A stretch of 64,000 bases of DNA, from NCBI GenBank assembly GCA_022818135.1, contig JAFMSR010000039.1, positions 1 through 64,000 on the forward strand. The letters are read 5' to 3'. The position numbers and the translations under genes are program-made. Of the stretch, positions 10,808 through 22,502 are shown in pieces. The notes below the pieces were generated by a model. The model did not search any database and was not told the DNA's origin. It worked only from the letters and a program-made list of their open reading frames with translations. Source of the stretch: Saxidomus purpurata (lineage: Eukaryota; Mollusca; Bivalvia; Venerida; Veneridae). The stretch's first letter is position 1. The number at the start of each line of letters is the position of its first letter.

Positions 10808-11278
10808 TCTCGAATTATTGCAGGAATTGAGGTCCAGTGGCACAGGTATCAACTATTACAATAATCTTCTAGATGCTCTAAGTACAGAGATTTTATTGGG
10901 ATCATCTTGCCTGCAAAACATTACCGGTTGCATTATATTTAGTATTTGTTATTCAAAGTACTTGAACATCTTAATAAAAGGTAAGTGACAACAACTTTTC
11001 TACATGCAGTATATTCTAGATTATATGAAGGAGACAGTCTAAAGAATCAACGCATTTTACTGACAATATAATACGCAAATAATAAATTTGATTATATTCT
11101 AATTATTTGTTCTATTTAGTGATTATTATAACAATACAAAAATAAAAATAAAACAGACAATATTAAATTTTATAAGTAACATAGTATGATGTATTTATAA
11201 TTAATTGTAGGTATATTAATACACACTGATTACATTAATAAAAATCATTGTTAAACTCGTGAATACTTGGAAAATATC
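10808..11278. other. No gene seen
   Basis: AT-rich sequence without recognisable coding or repeat features. Confidence 0.5.
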
Positions 11279-11630
11279 TTTAAGCTGCTCGCTCTCAGTT
11301 ACAGTTAAATGTTTTTATAAGTTTTTAAAATTACATACTAACACATAAATGTAAAACTAAAGGATACAATCAACATTAAAGGTAAAAATTAGGTAGTAAT
11401 TTGTAAACATTGATTGAAATGTTGGTTTTACGGCACCGCTAAACTAAATGTATACATTTGGAATGATAAAAACGTGTGTAACGCTTTATAATTTGGTAGC
11501 GTATTATTTCAAAAATTATTTCAGAAATTTATACTGGACCCCTTTTTATATGACTATATGTTTTAAAATGTGTATTTTTCATACAGTTTGATTTTTTTTT
11601 TTACCACAATCTGACAGCTAGCAGCTTTAA
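11279..11630 (+). repeat. TTAA-type repeat R2, copy 3 (complete, MITE-like)
   Basis: Flanked by TTAA at 11279-11282 and 11627-11630. The ends are inverted (GCTGCTCGCTCTCAG against CTGACAGCTAGCAGC, diverged). It has the shared ACGGCACCGCT core. About 350 bases and non-coding. TTAA flanks are typical of piggyBac and Kolobok derivatives. Confidence 0.7.
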
Positions 11631-12571
11631 TTAAGGAGAAACATTTTACATATAAAAATTAAGCTGTTCACGGCAAACTGTAACCAAGAAGCAGGCAGAC
11701 TTGTCAAATCGAAATACAAGATCCCCCCCCGTGGGTATAACAGTAGCGGAATCATATGTTACTTTAATTTCATGAATTTTCACTGTGCCCTTTTGGCATC
11801 TGTCCCGAGTGTAGGTTATCTGTTTAGGATACTGGATTAGATAGTCAAGACATATATTAGACATGGAAATAAAAAAGCCATTCGTTAATGATAAAAAGAA
11901 ACGAGCGTTGCTATATATAACACGCGTTAGTTAAACATCATTCTTTATTCCCAGTTTATATGGCGTACACTATGCTTCCATTTCAATTTTCCAGGGAAGA
12001 TAGTCGCCTTAATGTACATACGTATATAATGGAAGGAACCATATTTTCCATAAACGTAAGATATTTCTGGAATAAAACCAAATTGAACGTTTGCACATCT
12101 CTTCAGGTATAAATGTAGCCTGAATTCAAATATTGTTTTGACAGAGACTACTTGGACATAGTGCAAAGCTTTTGTAAGAAACCACGTATACGTTTCTCTA
12201 CAGATGTTTTAAACGAGCTGTAACCTAGGAATGACAGTGCCATATCAGTTCTGGTTATAGATGGTTACTTCTGTATTTTCTTAGCTGCAATTCGAAGAAA
12301 CCTTTCGAGTTTTAGGCTATCGGAGTGAAACATATCGTCCATATTAACAAATTGGAAATGTGATGTTTGGACGATACCGGACAATACCCCATTGATTTTA
12401 TTTTCTAATGACAGAATTGAAATTGATTAAATTCAGGTAAAAAAGACATATATACAATGAAATCAAATCAAATACATGTATCACAGTATGTTTAGATTAA
12501 CACATTAATTTGGTATCACAGATTAAGATTCAGTACAAATAAAAATTACTATTCATGGTGACTATTATATT
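11631..12571. other. No gene seen
   Basis: Two short minus-strand open frames (11646-11864 and 11945-12166) show no recognisable motif or splice context. Nothing else was identified. Confidence 0.45.
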
Positions 12572-12988
12572 CTAACGTGTAATGCACATAAGGCGACGTT
12601 TATAATTGTTCATAATATAGGGAGGCTGCGTTTTTGGTACGTGGCATTCCCTGTTTGATATTATTTTTGTTTTTTTGTTTGTATGGCGATATACACTTGG
12701 AACGAGTTGATTTGGCGGGAACAACGAGCTTGCGAGGTGAACCAGCACTTCGTTTTTCTTCCTTTTTTTTATATCCAATGACAATACTAAAGACCAGCAT
12801 AGATAAAGCAAAATCGTATCAGGACATGCTTTTGTTTTTGTACGACAAACATCTTCAAGTTTAGTACGCAGGACTTTTGACAGCTTTTGCTTCTTAGTAT
12901 TAGAGTCTTCGTCTTTGTCTTCGTCTTCGTCTTTGTCTTTTTCGTCTTTTTTGTCTTTTTTGTCTTTTTTGTCTTTTTCGTCTTGTTT
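12572..12988 (-). CDS. Possible last exon of TRPML-like gene, K/D/E-rich
   Basis: After an AG acceptor (TTATTACAG) at 12989, the frame starts in phase 0, matching the phase-0 end of the S6 exon. It reads KQDEKDKKDKKDKKDEKD, then DEDEDKDEDSNTKKQKL and LEDVCRTKTKACPDTILLYL. Downstream it runs into a retroelement tail (copy f at 12620-12676) and stops at 12572, so the last residues are transposon-derived. The GTCTTY hexamer repeat underneath (12905-12984) could also be a non-coding microsatellite. Assignment to this gene rests on phase and order only. An alternative frame near 12700 (SAGSPRKLVVPAKSTRS) also looks protein-like. Confidence 0.4.
   Translation of the reverse strand, partial: KQDEKDKKDKKDKKDEKDKDEDEDKDEDSNTKKQKLSKVLRTKLEDVCRTKTKACPDTILLYLCWSLVLSLDIKKRKKNEVLVHLASSLFPPNQLVPSVYRHTNKKTKIISNRECHVPKTQPPYIMNNYKRRLMCITR
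12620..12676 (+). mobile_element. Retroelement family M, copy f (57 bases)
   Basis: GGGAGGCTGCG to the TTATTTTTGTTTTTTT tail only. It is one of the shortest copies and lies at the end of the K/D-rich frame on the other strand. Confidence 0.85.
12905..12984. repeat. GTCTTY hexamer repeat
   Basis: About 80 bases of tandem GTCTTC/GTCTTT with length variants. On the minus strand it encodes alternating Lys/Asp/Glu. Confidence 0.9.
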
Positions 12989-14448
12989 CTGTAATAAAAA
13001 AATAATAAGTAAGATTAATATGAATTACATATGTAGACGTAGAAGTCGACATTTGATACTATATAAATGACAGCACCACAGCTACTTTCGTGGTATGCTT
13101 TCTAATTCATATGTAGTGTTGGCGTGAGAACATAAAATATTATATTATGTTATTAAAATATTATTCCTTATGCCCTCGAAGTTAGAAATATAGTATTCGG
13201 AACGTGTGTCATTTTTTCATCCTTTACTATTTTTCTTTCCGAGAACAACATTATGGTGATAAGGAAGAGTGCAAGTTACAATAAAACCCTATCGTGCTCA
13301 ACGGGAGGGCATTTAATGCACAAGAACCATTTCTCTTCTTTATATCTTCTTTCTAAATATTGCATTGTGCTTGTTCGTCTTGACTATAATGCATTTTCAA
13401 GTTGACAGTTGGATAAATGAAAGAGGGCATAGAAAGGACATACAATGTCTTAAAACCTTAACTTTGCATGGTCACCCGTTATGTTGTTGCAGTCAATCAT
13501 ACTTCAAAATGCATGTCCCGATCATAACTCTAAAACTGTTCAAAAAACTTCACACGATGCCAGTGGACATAAATGAGAAGTGAAATACAAAGAGCTGTAT
13601 TCTGCAATTTTGAAGTTTCTATTTTATCATGCTTTTCCCAAACATATCTAAAAATGTGAGATAATTTGTTGATATTTCACACAATGACAGACGATAGTAG
13701 AGGTGCAATGTTTTAGAAACATACGTCTTTTCTGCCGTATTGTATGCCCCGATTGACCGCATATAGTAATTCATGTAAAGGATCTAAGTATTCATTTCCT
13801 ACTTGGTAGTGACTTTCTAGCATATTAGTCTATTTGTTGAATTAACCAGCATTGCGAAATATAAATGTTGCTCGATTCTTTTAGCAAAGTATGACATCTT
13901 AGCATTAAGGGGTTGCAAGGTATATGTGCGCTCTTTATAATTTATTCTAATTTATTTTAAGTTCTTACAACTTATATAAATCGCCGTCGAGACTCATTTC
14001 ATATGGAATGAACCTCGAAAAGATATGTACCTTTTGTCAACATATAACAGCTCTGCACCTTTAATTTTCTACAAAATGTATCATATGATACTACCAAAAC
14101 ATCTAACTCTTTATTTTGAAAGTATATAAACATGACATACAACCATCTGGCCTAAAATATACTTTTTGAAAGAGAACTCACCACTTCATTGCCCCAACTT
14201 TCGAATTGAAAATACAGATTGTTCCTGAAGTACATGCAGAACGTACACACATACTTATTATACTTGTTAATACCCATCCTTAAATTTCCAGCATTTTTAT
14301 TGGTTTAACGGGCAAGGCAGGTACACTTAAAACATTGCCTTCTTTGTACACTACGACAAACATGTCAAATATTATGATTTCCAACGTCATTTAGTGACGT
14401 CATTTCGTCATCCTCGCCTTACGGTCCGAATAATATTAATCCAGGCAG
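12989..14448. other. Intron/intergenic, no gene seen
   Basis: No coding motif, RNA gene or repeat family was recognised. It lies within the putative last intron of the TRPML-like gene. Confidence 0.5.
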
Positions 14449-14453
14449 GTTAT

Positions 14454-15016
14454 CACACTGTATCGGCAAAACGCACTGGCTCCAATTTAACGATAATGCT
14501 CCAACTAACGTAACGAACCGGCTCCAATAAAAAATGGCTGATTTAGTAAACAAAACCCAAGTCAGTATAACAGATTCGTGTATTTTATATGGTAAATCGC
14601 AACTTCTGAAGAAACGAATACTCTTACGGAATGCTCACTCCTTTCCTGCATGGCCGTAGCTAGTCGGCTGTTTCAGACATCGATGCGTGTGAAAGTAATG
14701 CAAGTTGAATGCAGAGGATTCAACGGTAAAAAGTGCAAAACACACCCAAAATGCATGGATTTTGCTCAAAATTATCGAAGTTAAGGTGTTTAGCATAAAA
14801 GATTTGCACTGGCATGTAACTTTGGGTCAAATGTCGTAAGCATGTACCAACACTTTACCGATCTGCTATTTTTATAGGCAAAACTTACCCATTTAAAAAT
14901 ACAACGATTCAGGCTCCAATTGACGATACAACGAAAATGTTCCAATTCGTGTTTCACGGATCATTTTCACAGACGTTTTTTAACAATTACAAACATAAGA
15001 GAATCTCTTATCGAAC
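14454..15016 (+). repeat. Left arm of element B
   Basis: 563 bases. It includes CTGGCTCCAATTTAACG, ATGCTCCAACTAACG and AGGCTCCAATTGACG variants. It mirrors 16462-17024. Confidence 0.95.
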
Positions 15017-15069
15017 AAAATGTTGAGTTTTATGTCACGTTGTACCCACTCTCTTTAAAATAATAATTT

Positions 15070-15225
15070 AAAGGAGAACATCGCTCATCAAGGGGTTGCG
15101 AGTTCGAGCCCCACTGGGGTCACGACCGTACTTCCTCATATGACACCAGTACTTTTTTTCCATGAAGTAGACTCGAGTGTGACTCCAAGCTTCACGCTTT
15201 CTATACAATCGAGCCAAAATAAATA
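15070..15225 (+). mobile_element. tRNA-derived SINE, copy 1 (5' part damaged)
   Basis: It carries a pol III B box (GAGTTCGAGCCCCAC). The family body follows: GGTCACGACCGTACTTCCTC, ATGACACCAGTACT, GTGTGACTCCAAGCTTCACG. The same body occurs on the minus strand at 51480-51645, where the tRNA-like head is better preserved. Confidence 0.75.
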
Positions 15226-15459
15226 AGTATAAACTAACAATTATTCAAAATACTTCCTAAAATAACAGGATTCATGTATACCATATACCGCTCTGCTCGG
15301 TTTGTTAGTGATAAACTGAAAAACATTTACGTATTGTCTACCTTGACTATGTCGCTGTAGAGCTACAGAATTTAGGCATATAAATAAATCACCGTAATTG
15401 TTTTCTTCCACTTCTACCTCGACTAACTGGGCAAATATTCTACTTTTGAATGGTTTTCT

Positions 15460-15689
15460 GTTCCTTTAATTGTTCGTTTTGTCCTCGTGTGTTTGCTTTG
15501 TATGCTAGTGTGTGTTGGTAGTGTATATATGTGTGTGTGTACATGATTGTGTGTGTGTGTCGTGTGTGTGTGCGTGTGTGTGTGTGTGTGTGTGTTGGTG
15601 GTGTGCACTTCTGGGTGCTGTGGGGTTCGTTTTAGGGAGGCTGTGTTTTTGGTACGTGACATTCCCTGTTTGATATTATTTTTGTTTTT
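15460..15689 (+). mobile_element. Retroelement family M, copy g
   Basis: It runs from TTCCTTTAATTGTTCG in the 3' UTR to the tail. Its compound GT tract, with an internal C and then GCG interruption, is identical in length and pattern to that of the copy at 63636. Confidence 0.92.
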
Positions 15690-16025
15690 ATGCGTGTTTT
15701 AATAATGGCTTAAAGTCTACAGTACTATTTCAGTAGATATCAAGTGCCAGTACCTTTGCTATTTTGTATTTGACCAGAATAAACTCAACACGAACTGGCT
15801 GGGTGAGAATTCCAGAAAGTTTATCGCAATAAGCACACTTAGGCAAAAAAGCTCAGATAGATTATATTGAGGTCGTGTACAAGTTCACAGAAAGATGAAT
15901 AAGCATAAATAGCGAATGCTTCTTCAACCGTCGCTTTCCAAATTTTCATTAGATGACAATTTCGAGTTTAGTCTAAGCTGCATGTGATTATTGATAGCAG
16001 TCAAAACGCTAGGTCAAATAAAACC

Positions 16026-16362
16026 TTAAGCTGTTCGCTCTCAGATTTTCGTAAAAGAATAATTTCTTCAAACTGTATGTAAATAACGTATTTTAGAAAC
16101 ATATGGTGATATTAAAAGGCTCCAGTATAAACTCATGTTACGTACATCTCTAAATTTTGAAAAATACGCTACCAAATTCAAAAGCGTTGCAAACACTTTT
16201 GAAATTTCAATAGAACATATAGTGTAGCGGTGCCGTGTAACCGACCTTTTCAATCGATTTCTGCGAATTCCTACCTAGAATTTTGCTTTCTTTACTTCTA
16301 GCCTTTAGTTTTATACTGATGAATAAGAATGTCAATGGTTTTGCGAGAGCGAGCAGCTTTAA
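16026..16362 (-). repeat. TTAA-type repeat R2, copy 4
   Basis: TTAA at 16026-16029 and 16359-16362 flanks inverted ends GCTGTTCGCTCTCA and GCGAGAGCGAGCAGC. The core is in reverse orientation to the other copies (AGCGGTGCCGTG). It lies inside the spacer of element B. Confidence 0.75.
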
Positions 16363-16461
16363 ACACTGTGTCCATGAATCCTGCCATTTTGGAAAGTATT
16401 TTGAATATTTAAAAGTTCTGAGTTGAATTTTCAATTTTTCACTAAGAAAACACATAAATTT

Positions 16462-17024
16462 GTCCGATAAGAGTTACTTTTATATTTGTAATTGTTCATA
16501 AACGTCTTTGAAAATGATCCGTGAAACACGAATTGGAACATTTTCGTTGTATCGTCAATTGGAGCCTGAATCGTTGTATTTTTAAATGGGTAAGTTTTGC
16601 CTATAAAAATAGCAGATCGGTAAAGTGTTGGTACATGCTTACGACATTTGACCCAAAGTTACATGCCAGTGCAAATCTTTTATGCTAAACACCTTAACTT
16701 CGATAATTTTGAGCAAAATCCATGCATTTTGGGTGTGTTTTGCACTTTTTACCGTTGAATCCTCTGCATTCAACTTGCATTACTTTCACACGCATCGATG
16801 TCTGAAACAGCCGACTAGCTACGGCCATGCAGGAAAGGAGTGAGCATTCCGTAAGAGTATTCGTTTCTTCAGAAGTTGCGATTTACCATATAAAATACAC
16901 GAATCTGTTATACTGACTTGGGTTTTGTTTACTAAATCAGCCATTTTTTATTGGAGCCGGTTCGTTACGTTAGTTGGAGCATTATCGTTAAATTGGAGCC
17001 AGTGCGTTTTGCCGATACAGTGTG
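16462..17024 (-). repeat. Right arm of element B
   Basis: Inverted copy of 14454-15016, ending CCGATACAGTGTG just before the GTTAT duplication. Short plus-strand frames across it are not supported as genes. Confidence 0.95.
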
Positions 17025-17087
17025 GTTATGTATCCACATGTACCATGTCAAAACACCAAATAGCATATACTGTTTAGAAACATCTCT

Positions 17088-17634
17088 GTGGGTACACATA
17101 ATAAGTTTAAATCCATTCTTAAGAATTACTGTCTGAAATGTGAGTCACGACATTTCGATGATGCAACGACGGTGTGTTCCATCTACTATGCTGACACGTA
17201 TATGAATTTTAATGACTACTTCGTAAAGGTTAACGACACGAGTATACAAACATATAACTGTTTACTAAATTTTGTCATGCCGATGGCTAAGGCTAATGGC
17301 GCATGCAAATGACAGATGTATTCATACAAATACTTGTCTATTAGCCCAAATTTTGAGTAAGCTACTACTTGTTACAATTATCAGTTGGGTTATAACATTG
17401 GACGCAGTTGCTATTGTACTTCTTATTGCTTTGTACATGTCACCAAAGAGAGATTTCATAGAATTGCTTATATGTTATATGTTCTTTGTAAATTGCGGTG
17501 TATCCTATAATTTATCGATTTGCGGTGTCGCTCCGATGGATATGAGCTTATCTGCGAATTTGATGTTAAGTTGCAATTGGAGGAAGTATTATTCCAGGAC
17601 GCATATTTCAATTACAAATTTGCATAACATGTAA
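17088..17634 (+). CDS. Hypothetical membrane protein fragments
   Basis: Two overlapping plus-strand frames, 17088-17312 and 17272-17634. The second has two strongly hydrophobic stretches (LLVTIISWVITLDAVAIVLL and IELLICYMFFVNCG) that look like transmembrane helices, separated by SPKRDF. There is no recognisable family, no splice evidence and no clear promoter. It could be a decayed receptor fragment, or chance. Confidence 0.2.
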
Positions 17635-18311
17635 GAAGGGAAACTGGTAATTTTAGCGCAAAGTATCAGTATCATATTTGTTTAATAAACGGAGTATCTT
17701 CAAGAATTATATACTTTTAAATAGTTATCCACATGTCGTTCATTATTTCGTTAGTTCTTCACTTGATTAATATATTTATCTAAAATAAATCATCCATTCC
17801 TATCATCTTATCCCATCCAATCCAATCACAACACATCTGTCATCCAATCAATTCAATCTTCCCAACCAGTCATCAGTCCATGCAACCACCCATCCACCCA
17901 ACCATTCAAACATAAATCCTGTTATCCGTTCCGCCATCCTACCATTCATTCTTACTTTGTTGTTATAAAACAGTGACTAATCTTAACAAATGGAATAGTT
18001 GTCTGAATTACTGAATGTTTTTATGTATAAATCAAAATGTAATTGTAGTTTCTTATAATTCTTTATTGAATGAACATTTACTTGTTTTACGTTTCATATA
18101 TGAATTTTACAATGTTCTGTAATTGAATGAAACTTTAATAACCGATAATATCATAATATCAACGTTCTTCCAATCATTGAAATAATTTGATAATTTCTAT
18201 TTATAGCATGTGGTTTTCGTATTACGTCTTTACCCTATTTTCAAGTATGTACTAGCTGTAATGTTGAACTAAATTATACATAAATTCATTATGAGAGAGA
18301 AATCATCATAC
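17635..18311. other. Intron; degenerate ATCC/CCAT repeat
   Basis: At about 17787-17940 there is a degenerate run of ATCC, CCAT and CAACC words. No gene was recognised. Confidence 0.6.
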
Positions 18312-18530
18312 CTTATCAACTTCATACGCGCTGTTGAACAACGCAATCAAAAGATTAAACACCAGAACAGTAAACATTGTAACATAGATTAAGATGATGA
18401 TTGACGAAAACGAACTGATACTGGGAATGTTGCCGGCAAAAGAGTCTTGTAGTATTGCTAGTGTTGCATATATCTCATCTCCATTGATTATTGAGAACAA
18501 TGTTTCAGCAGTGGTTGACTTTTGTCGAAA
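18312..18530 (-). CDS. TRPML-like channel, pore and S6 exon
   Basis: 73 codons, phase 0 at both ends, acceptor TTTTAG and donor AAG/GTATGA. It reads FRQKSTTAETLFSIINGDEI, then YATLAILQDSFAGN and a hydrophobic S6, IIILIYVTMFTVLVFNLLIA, ending FNSAYEVDK. Mucolipins have LFSLINGDDMF at the selectivity filter. Here the second acidic residue is Glu (NGDE). Homology to mucolipin is clear from the filter, from the S6 ALF..AY end and from the preceding exon. Confidence 0.88.
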
Positions 18531-18599
18531 CTAAAATTATAAAGAGGAAATTTGAATTAAATGTGTAGATTCATGGCGCTATATGTAACAATGTAAATA

Positions 18600-19400
18600 T
18601 GCTTTATCGCTCACCTGAGTACTATTGGTAATAATTCCAGGGCAACCATAAATGTATATAGAAAATGAAGTAAGAGTAAAGCGATGGCTAAGTTTTCAAT
18701 ACGTGTTGTTTGAACGCAGGTAAAACACAATCATATTCAAGGTCATCATTGATAAGATGCGAAGGAAAACACTAAAACCCATTTACAAAACTACAAACAT
18801 GATCCAAATTCCATGACTGTAGCTTCTTAAACAAGAAAGAAGGTCAAAATGTCACAATCAGTTTCATCCAGGTTAAGCATTAAAATTTGTTTGCAAATTG
18901 TAATTTCGTTGCCGTTGCCTAAAAGACAGAAAAAATATTAGACACACAGGTCAAGGTAATTCCAGGATATTTACTTGCAATACTTCACAGGTGGTCCAAA
19001 TTCATCATTTTGCTTGAAAAAAAACAAGAATGAAGGTTAAAATGTGTAAGTTGAACAATCTTGGTAGAATTAATTGATGCTATATATTAATTATTAAGCT
19101 TTACGTCTTACGGTTTTGGACACCAAATATTTAAGAATTCAATGAACAACTTTGGTAGAGCTTCATGCCAGTAGCATCCCTGCTAAGTTTTATCATCCCC
19201 AAAAATCTCCTCAGAATTTGTTAGCTTATCGGCGAAATTAACATGACTAAATACTGATCGCTCCGCATACCGAGTTAGGTGATAGTCAGATAACAAACCT
19301 CCGACAAGCTTCAGTGTGCTGACGCTGTATTATAATGTGAACTTTCAATTTTTTCCTTGCCAGTAAAGCAGGGTGGCTATGAAATTGAGATCAAACATAT
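18600..19400 (-). repeat. Decayed satellite-carrier fragment
   Basis: CGCTCACCTGAG near 18608 and CAACTTTGGTAGAGCTTCATG near 19148 resemble the 3' module of the repeat at 56419-57728. It is strongly diverged, and the boundaries are approximate. Confidence 0.4.
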
Positions 19401-20323
19401 TTCGCGGTAAATTAACGAGACAAAAGGCGAGATGTCACATTGATTATTATGTACATGTCTTTATAGAATGCGTCAAGCTGATTTGATGTGGAAGGAGCGA
19501 TCATTTTAGTCTGTTTCTAAAAAGATGTCTTTGAAGTTGAATTATTACCTGAAAAAAGTTCTACTGTTATAAAACCGATATCAAGAATTGCGTAGAATAT
19601 AACTTAAATTGGAGAGAGAGAAAATGCAAGCCAATTTAAAGCATAGTTTACGAAAACAACTTATCCCTTCTCTTCAAATCCAAGTATTTTCCTTCTGCTT
19701 TTTCTTAACTTTTCATCAGCTCTTAAAAAGCATGATAGCTATCTTGCACCAATAGCTTAAAGAAGCTAGCAAATATTGGAAGGGTTGATAATTAAATAAA
19801 GAAGGAAATCGACAGGTTGTGAGATAGAAGTTTCGTTTAGTATACATCACAGTACTTTTTTATCTTTTTGGAACCGACAAGTGCCGGACCCTTTATTTTT
19901 CAGTTAAACAACAAATACAAACAGTATCACAGTCAAAAAAAGAGAAAAAGATTAACTAACAAACCACATACTAACAAATATATGTTTTTTTCTATTAAAT
20001 TCACAAAAAATTCATTTCAGCTTTTTACGAATTTCTCGAGAAACTTGCAGGGAATTCTGTGTTTTTCGTAATATTTAATTAAGAAATGTACCTCATTTAT
20101 CAATACATTAAGAGTATCATATGGCTTTGATCTTCTTTCTTTCACTACAAAGGTAACCTTTATATATTGAAAAACCAATGTATGCGAACATTATGTTTAT
20201 GTATTTATATTCAACAAAGTCAATTTGTACCCTGGAACTAAAAATTCTAGCTTGTTTAAGGGTCTGGAAATATCACAATGCTTTAATGTGTTAAAGATGT
20301 ATTTCCAAAATTATGTTAAGAAT
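19401..20323. other. Intron, nothing recognised
   Basis: No coding motif or known repeat seen. Confidence 0.5.
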
Positions 20324-22502
20324 TTACAACCGAATAAAGAAATGTTTTAAACTCTCTGTGTTTACACAGCAATGACAAATAGGGGAGTTTAATATTTTCC
20401 ATGTATATAAATATTCATTTGTGGCTATTATTTTATGTATTAGTTTATATTTGTATTGTTTTATTCTGTTATCTATAATAAATTTATTGAGTAATAGATA
20501 GAATTTTTCCCAGTCAATTTTAACATAAAAGAGATTATTCCAGTACTTATGTAAGTATTGTTTAACAAATTTCCGTTTTACTAGATAGGAGTACATGTAT
20601 CTATTTGATAGATCTTGTAAAAAAGGTTGTTAATTTGTGCATATAGTGTTGTTCTTACTTTAGTTTTTACTGATGCTTCAGACTTAAGAATTTGTATTCA
20701 CGTTTTAGAGATTGCTTCTTTTATTTTTTGTATCTCACTAATCCAGTTACGTTTATCAGTTAACTTTTCAAATATGAATTTATCATTAATGTTTCCAGTT
20801 TCATTTAATATATCATTTACGAAAATTAATCCAGAATTGATCCAGGAATGGAAGATAAAGCTTCTGGATTTGTGTTTGAATTGATAGTTGCCCCATAAAA
20901 TTTGTTTTCTTATTTCGAAAAAGGAGGAGGATTTTGCTTCGGATTTTACATTTTTTAAGGTAAATCCAAGTTTCAGTTAGGGACCTATAGACGACAGGTA
21001 AAGGATATTTTGTTTTTGGCAGTGATTTAAAGGCATCAATGTTCATTTCAAATATGAGAAGTTCACGTCCGTATTGGTTCAGGAAGTAGTTTGGTATTAA
21101 TTTCCAGTTAGCAAATTGATTATCTAAAAGAGCTTTAGCCCATTTTATTTTCATAGTTTTAGCATAAGAGTCAACGTCCACCATATTTATATAACCATCT
21201 AAATTTCCCAAATTAATGTACATCTTTTATTTTTTCGGACTTATTATTCTATAGAAACTTAAAGAATATCGTATTTAACTAATTGATGACATTCTGTGGA
21301 GTATGCATTGTTTGCATGAGGTATGTAAACTTTGGAAGTATGATTGATTTGATAACAGTTACTTTACCATTAAAGGTTAAATTTCTACGGCTCCACTGCT
21401 CTATTTGTAATTTGATATATGTTATCTTTTCTGTCCAGTTTTTGTTTAGGCAGAATTCAGTATCGTGCCCGAAATAGACCCAAAGTGCTTTTATGCCATC
21501 TTTTTTAACTGTATATTAGCATATGTTTCCATATGTTTTGTTGTTCCAAGCCATACGCCTTCAGTCTTTTTCCTATTTAGTTGTAAACCGCAATATTTTC
21601 CAAATTCCTCAACAAGGGCTAAAACAGTAGTTATTTCGTGTTTGTTATTCAAAAAAAGTGTTGTGTCATCGGCATGAATAATCCGATTTCCACCCATTGT
21701 TGATAATTGCAGACAGTATGTCTTTGTAAAATATTTTTACCCATTTTAGAAATGTACTTTTAAATCCAAATTTATGCAAGACATTAAACATGAAGTTCAA
21801 ATCTATAGTGTCGAAAGCCTTTTTAAAATCTAAAAATAGAATCGCTCCTTTGATGTCTAAATTTCCGAATAATCGATTATATCTTGGATTTGCCGGATAT
21901 TGAAGCCAATATATCTGTTTTGTATGAATCCTTGCTGATCACAACTAATTATCTTTGGTTATACTTTTTGAAGTCGTTTCGCTAAAACTTTAGCAGCTAT
22001 CTTATAATCTATATTCAGCAAGGAAATTGGGCGCCAATTTTCAAGGTTTTCCGGATCAGATTTTTTATAAATTAGAGAAATAATACTTTGTCTCTGACTT
22101 CGTGATATTTGCCCTCTCTCGAGGCTTTCATTTAAAGCTTGAACTAAAAAGTCTTGTAAATTGTTCCAAAATTTTTGATAAAATTCTATAGAGAGACCGT
22201 CAGGACCAGGACTTTTATTTAATTTCATTTTATGTATAGGGGTTTTGCATTCTTCTGTCATTAAGCTACCTTCACATAAATCTGCATCAGAGTCAGTTAA
22301 AACATTTCCAAAGTAATAGTATCAAGATATTAGCCGTATTAGTAGACGTGTTTAGTTTTTTGTAGAAGTTAGTTTCTGTGTCTAAAATGTCCGCCGGATT
22401 GGAAATACGTTTATTATCCACAATTAGTGACGTAATAATTTTCCTGCTTTGCCTTGATTTTCCGAGGCTTATAAAATATTTAGATTTTTTTTTCGCCGTC
22501 TT
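20324..22502 (-). pseudogene. L1-like ORF2: reverse transcriptase and C-terminus
   Basis: The order is typical of L1. SKYFISLGKSRQSRKIITSL comes first, then MKLNKSPGPDGLSIEFYQKF, KSDPENLENWRPISLLNIDY, RIIHADDTTLFL (box C, ADD, at about 21670) and NRKKTEGVWLG. Then come ELLIFEMNIDAFKSLPKT, a W-rich linker, and CHCCVNTESLKHFF (zinc-knuckle-like end at 20340). Several frameshifts and stops separate these segments. The box A region lies in unresolved frames near 21720-21960. Confidence 0.85.

Larger units (their letters stand above)
14454..17024. mobile_element. Element B: long inverted-repeat transposon, 5-base duplication
   Basis: Inverted arms at 14454-15016 and 16462-17024. The outer 516 bases (14454-14969 and 16509-17024) are equal in length and look identical; the inner about 50 bases drop to roughly 80 percent identity. 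The ends begin CACACTGTATCGG. GTTAT is duplicated exactly at 14449-14453 and 17025-17029. A 5-base duplication with CAC ends is characteristic of the Transib/RAG superfamily, but no transposase is present, so the class is inference. The spacer holds a SINE, retroelement copy g and an R2 copy. The arms contain several GCTCCAA motifs that could be subterminal binding sites. Confidence 0.8.

Noticed and set aside
14454..17024. Large inverted repeat as a replication origin or plasmid feature
   Set aside because: The exact 5-base duplication at both edges identifies it as a transposon insertion.
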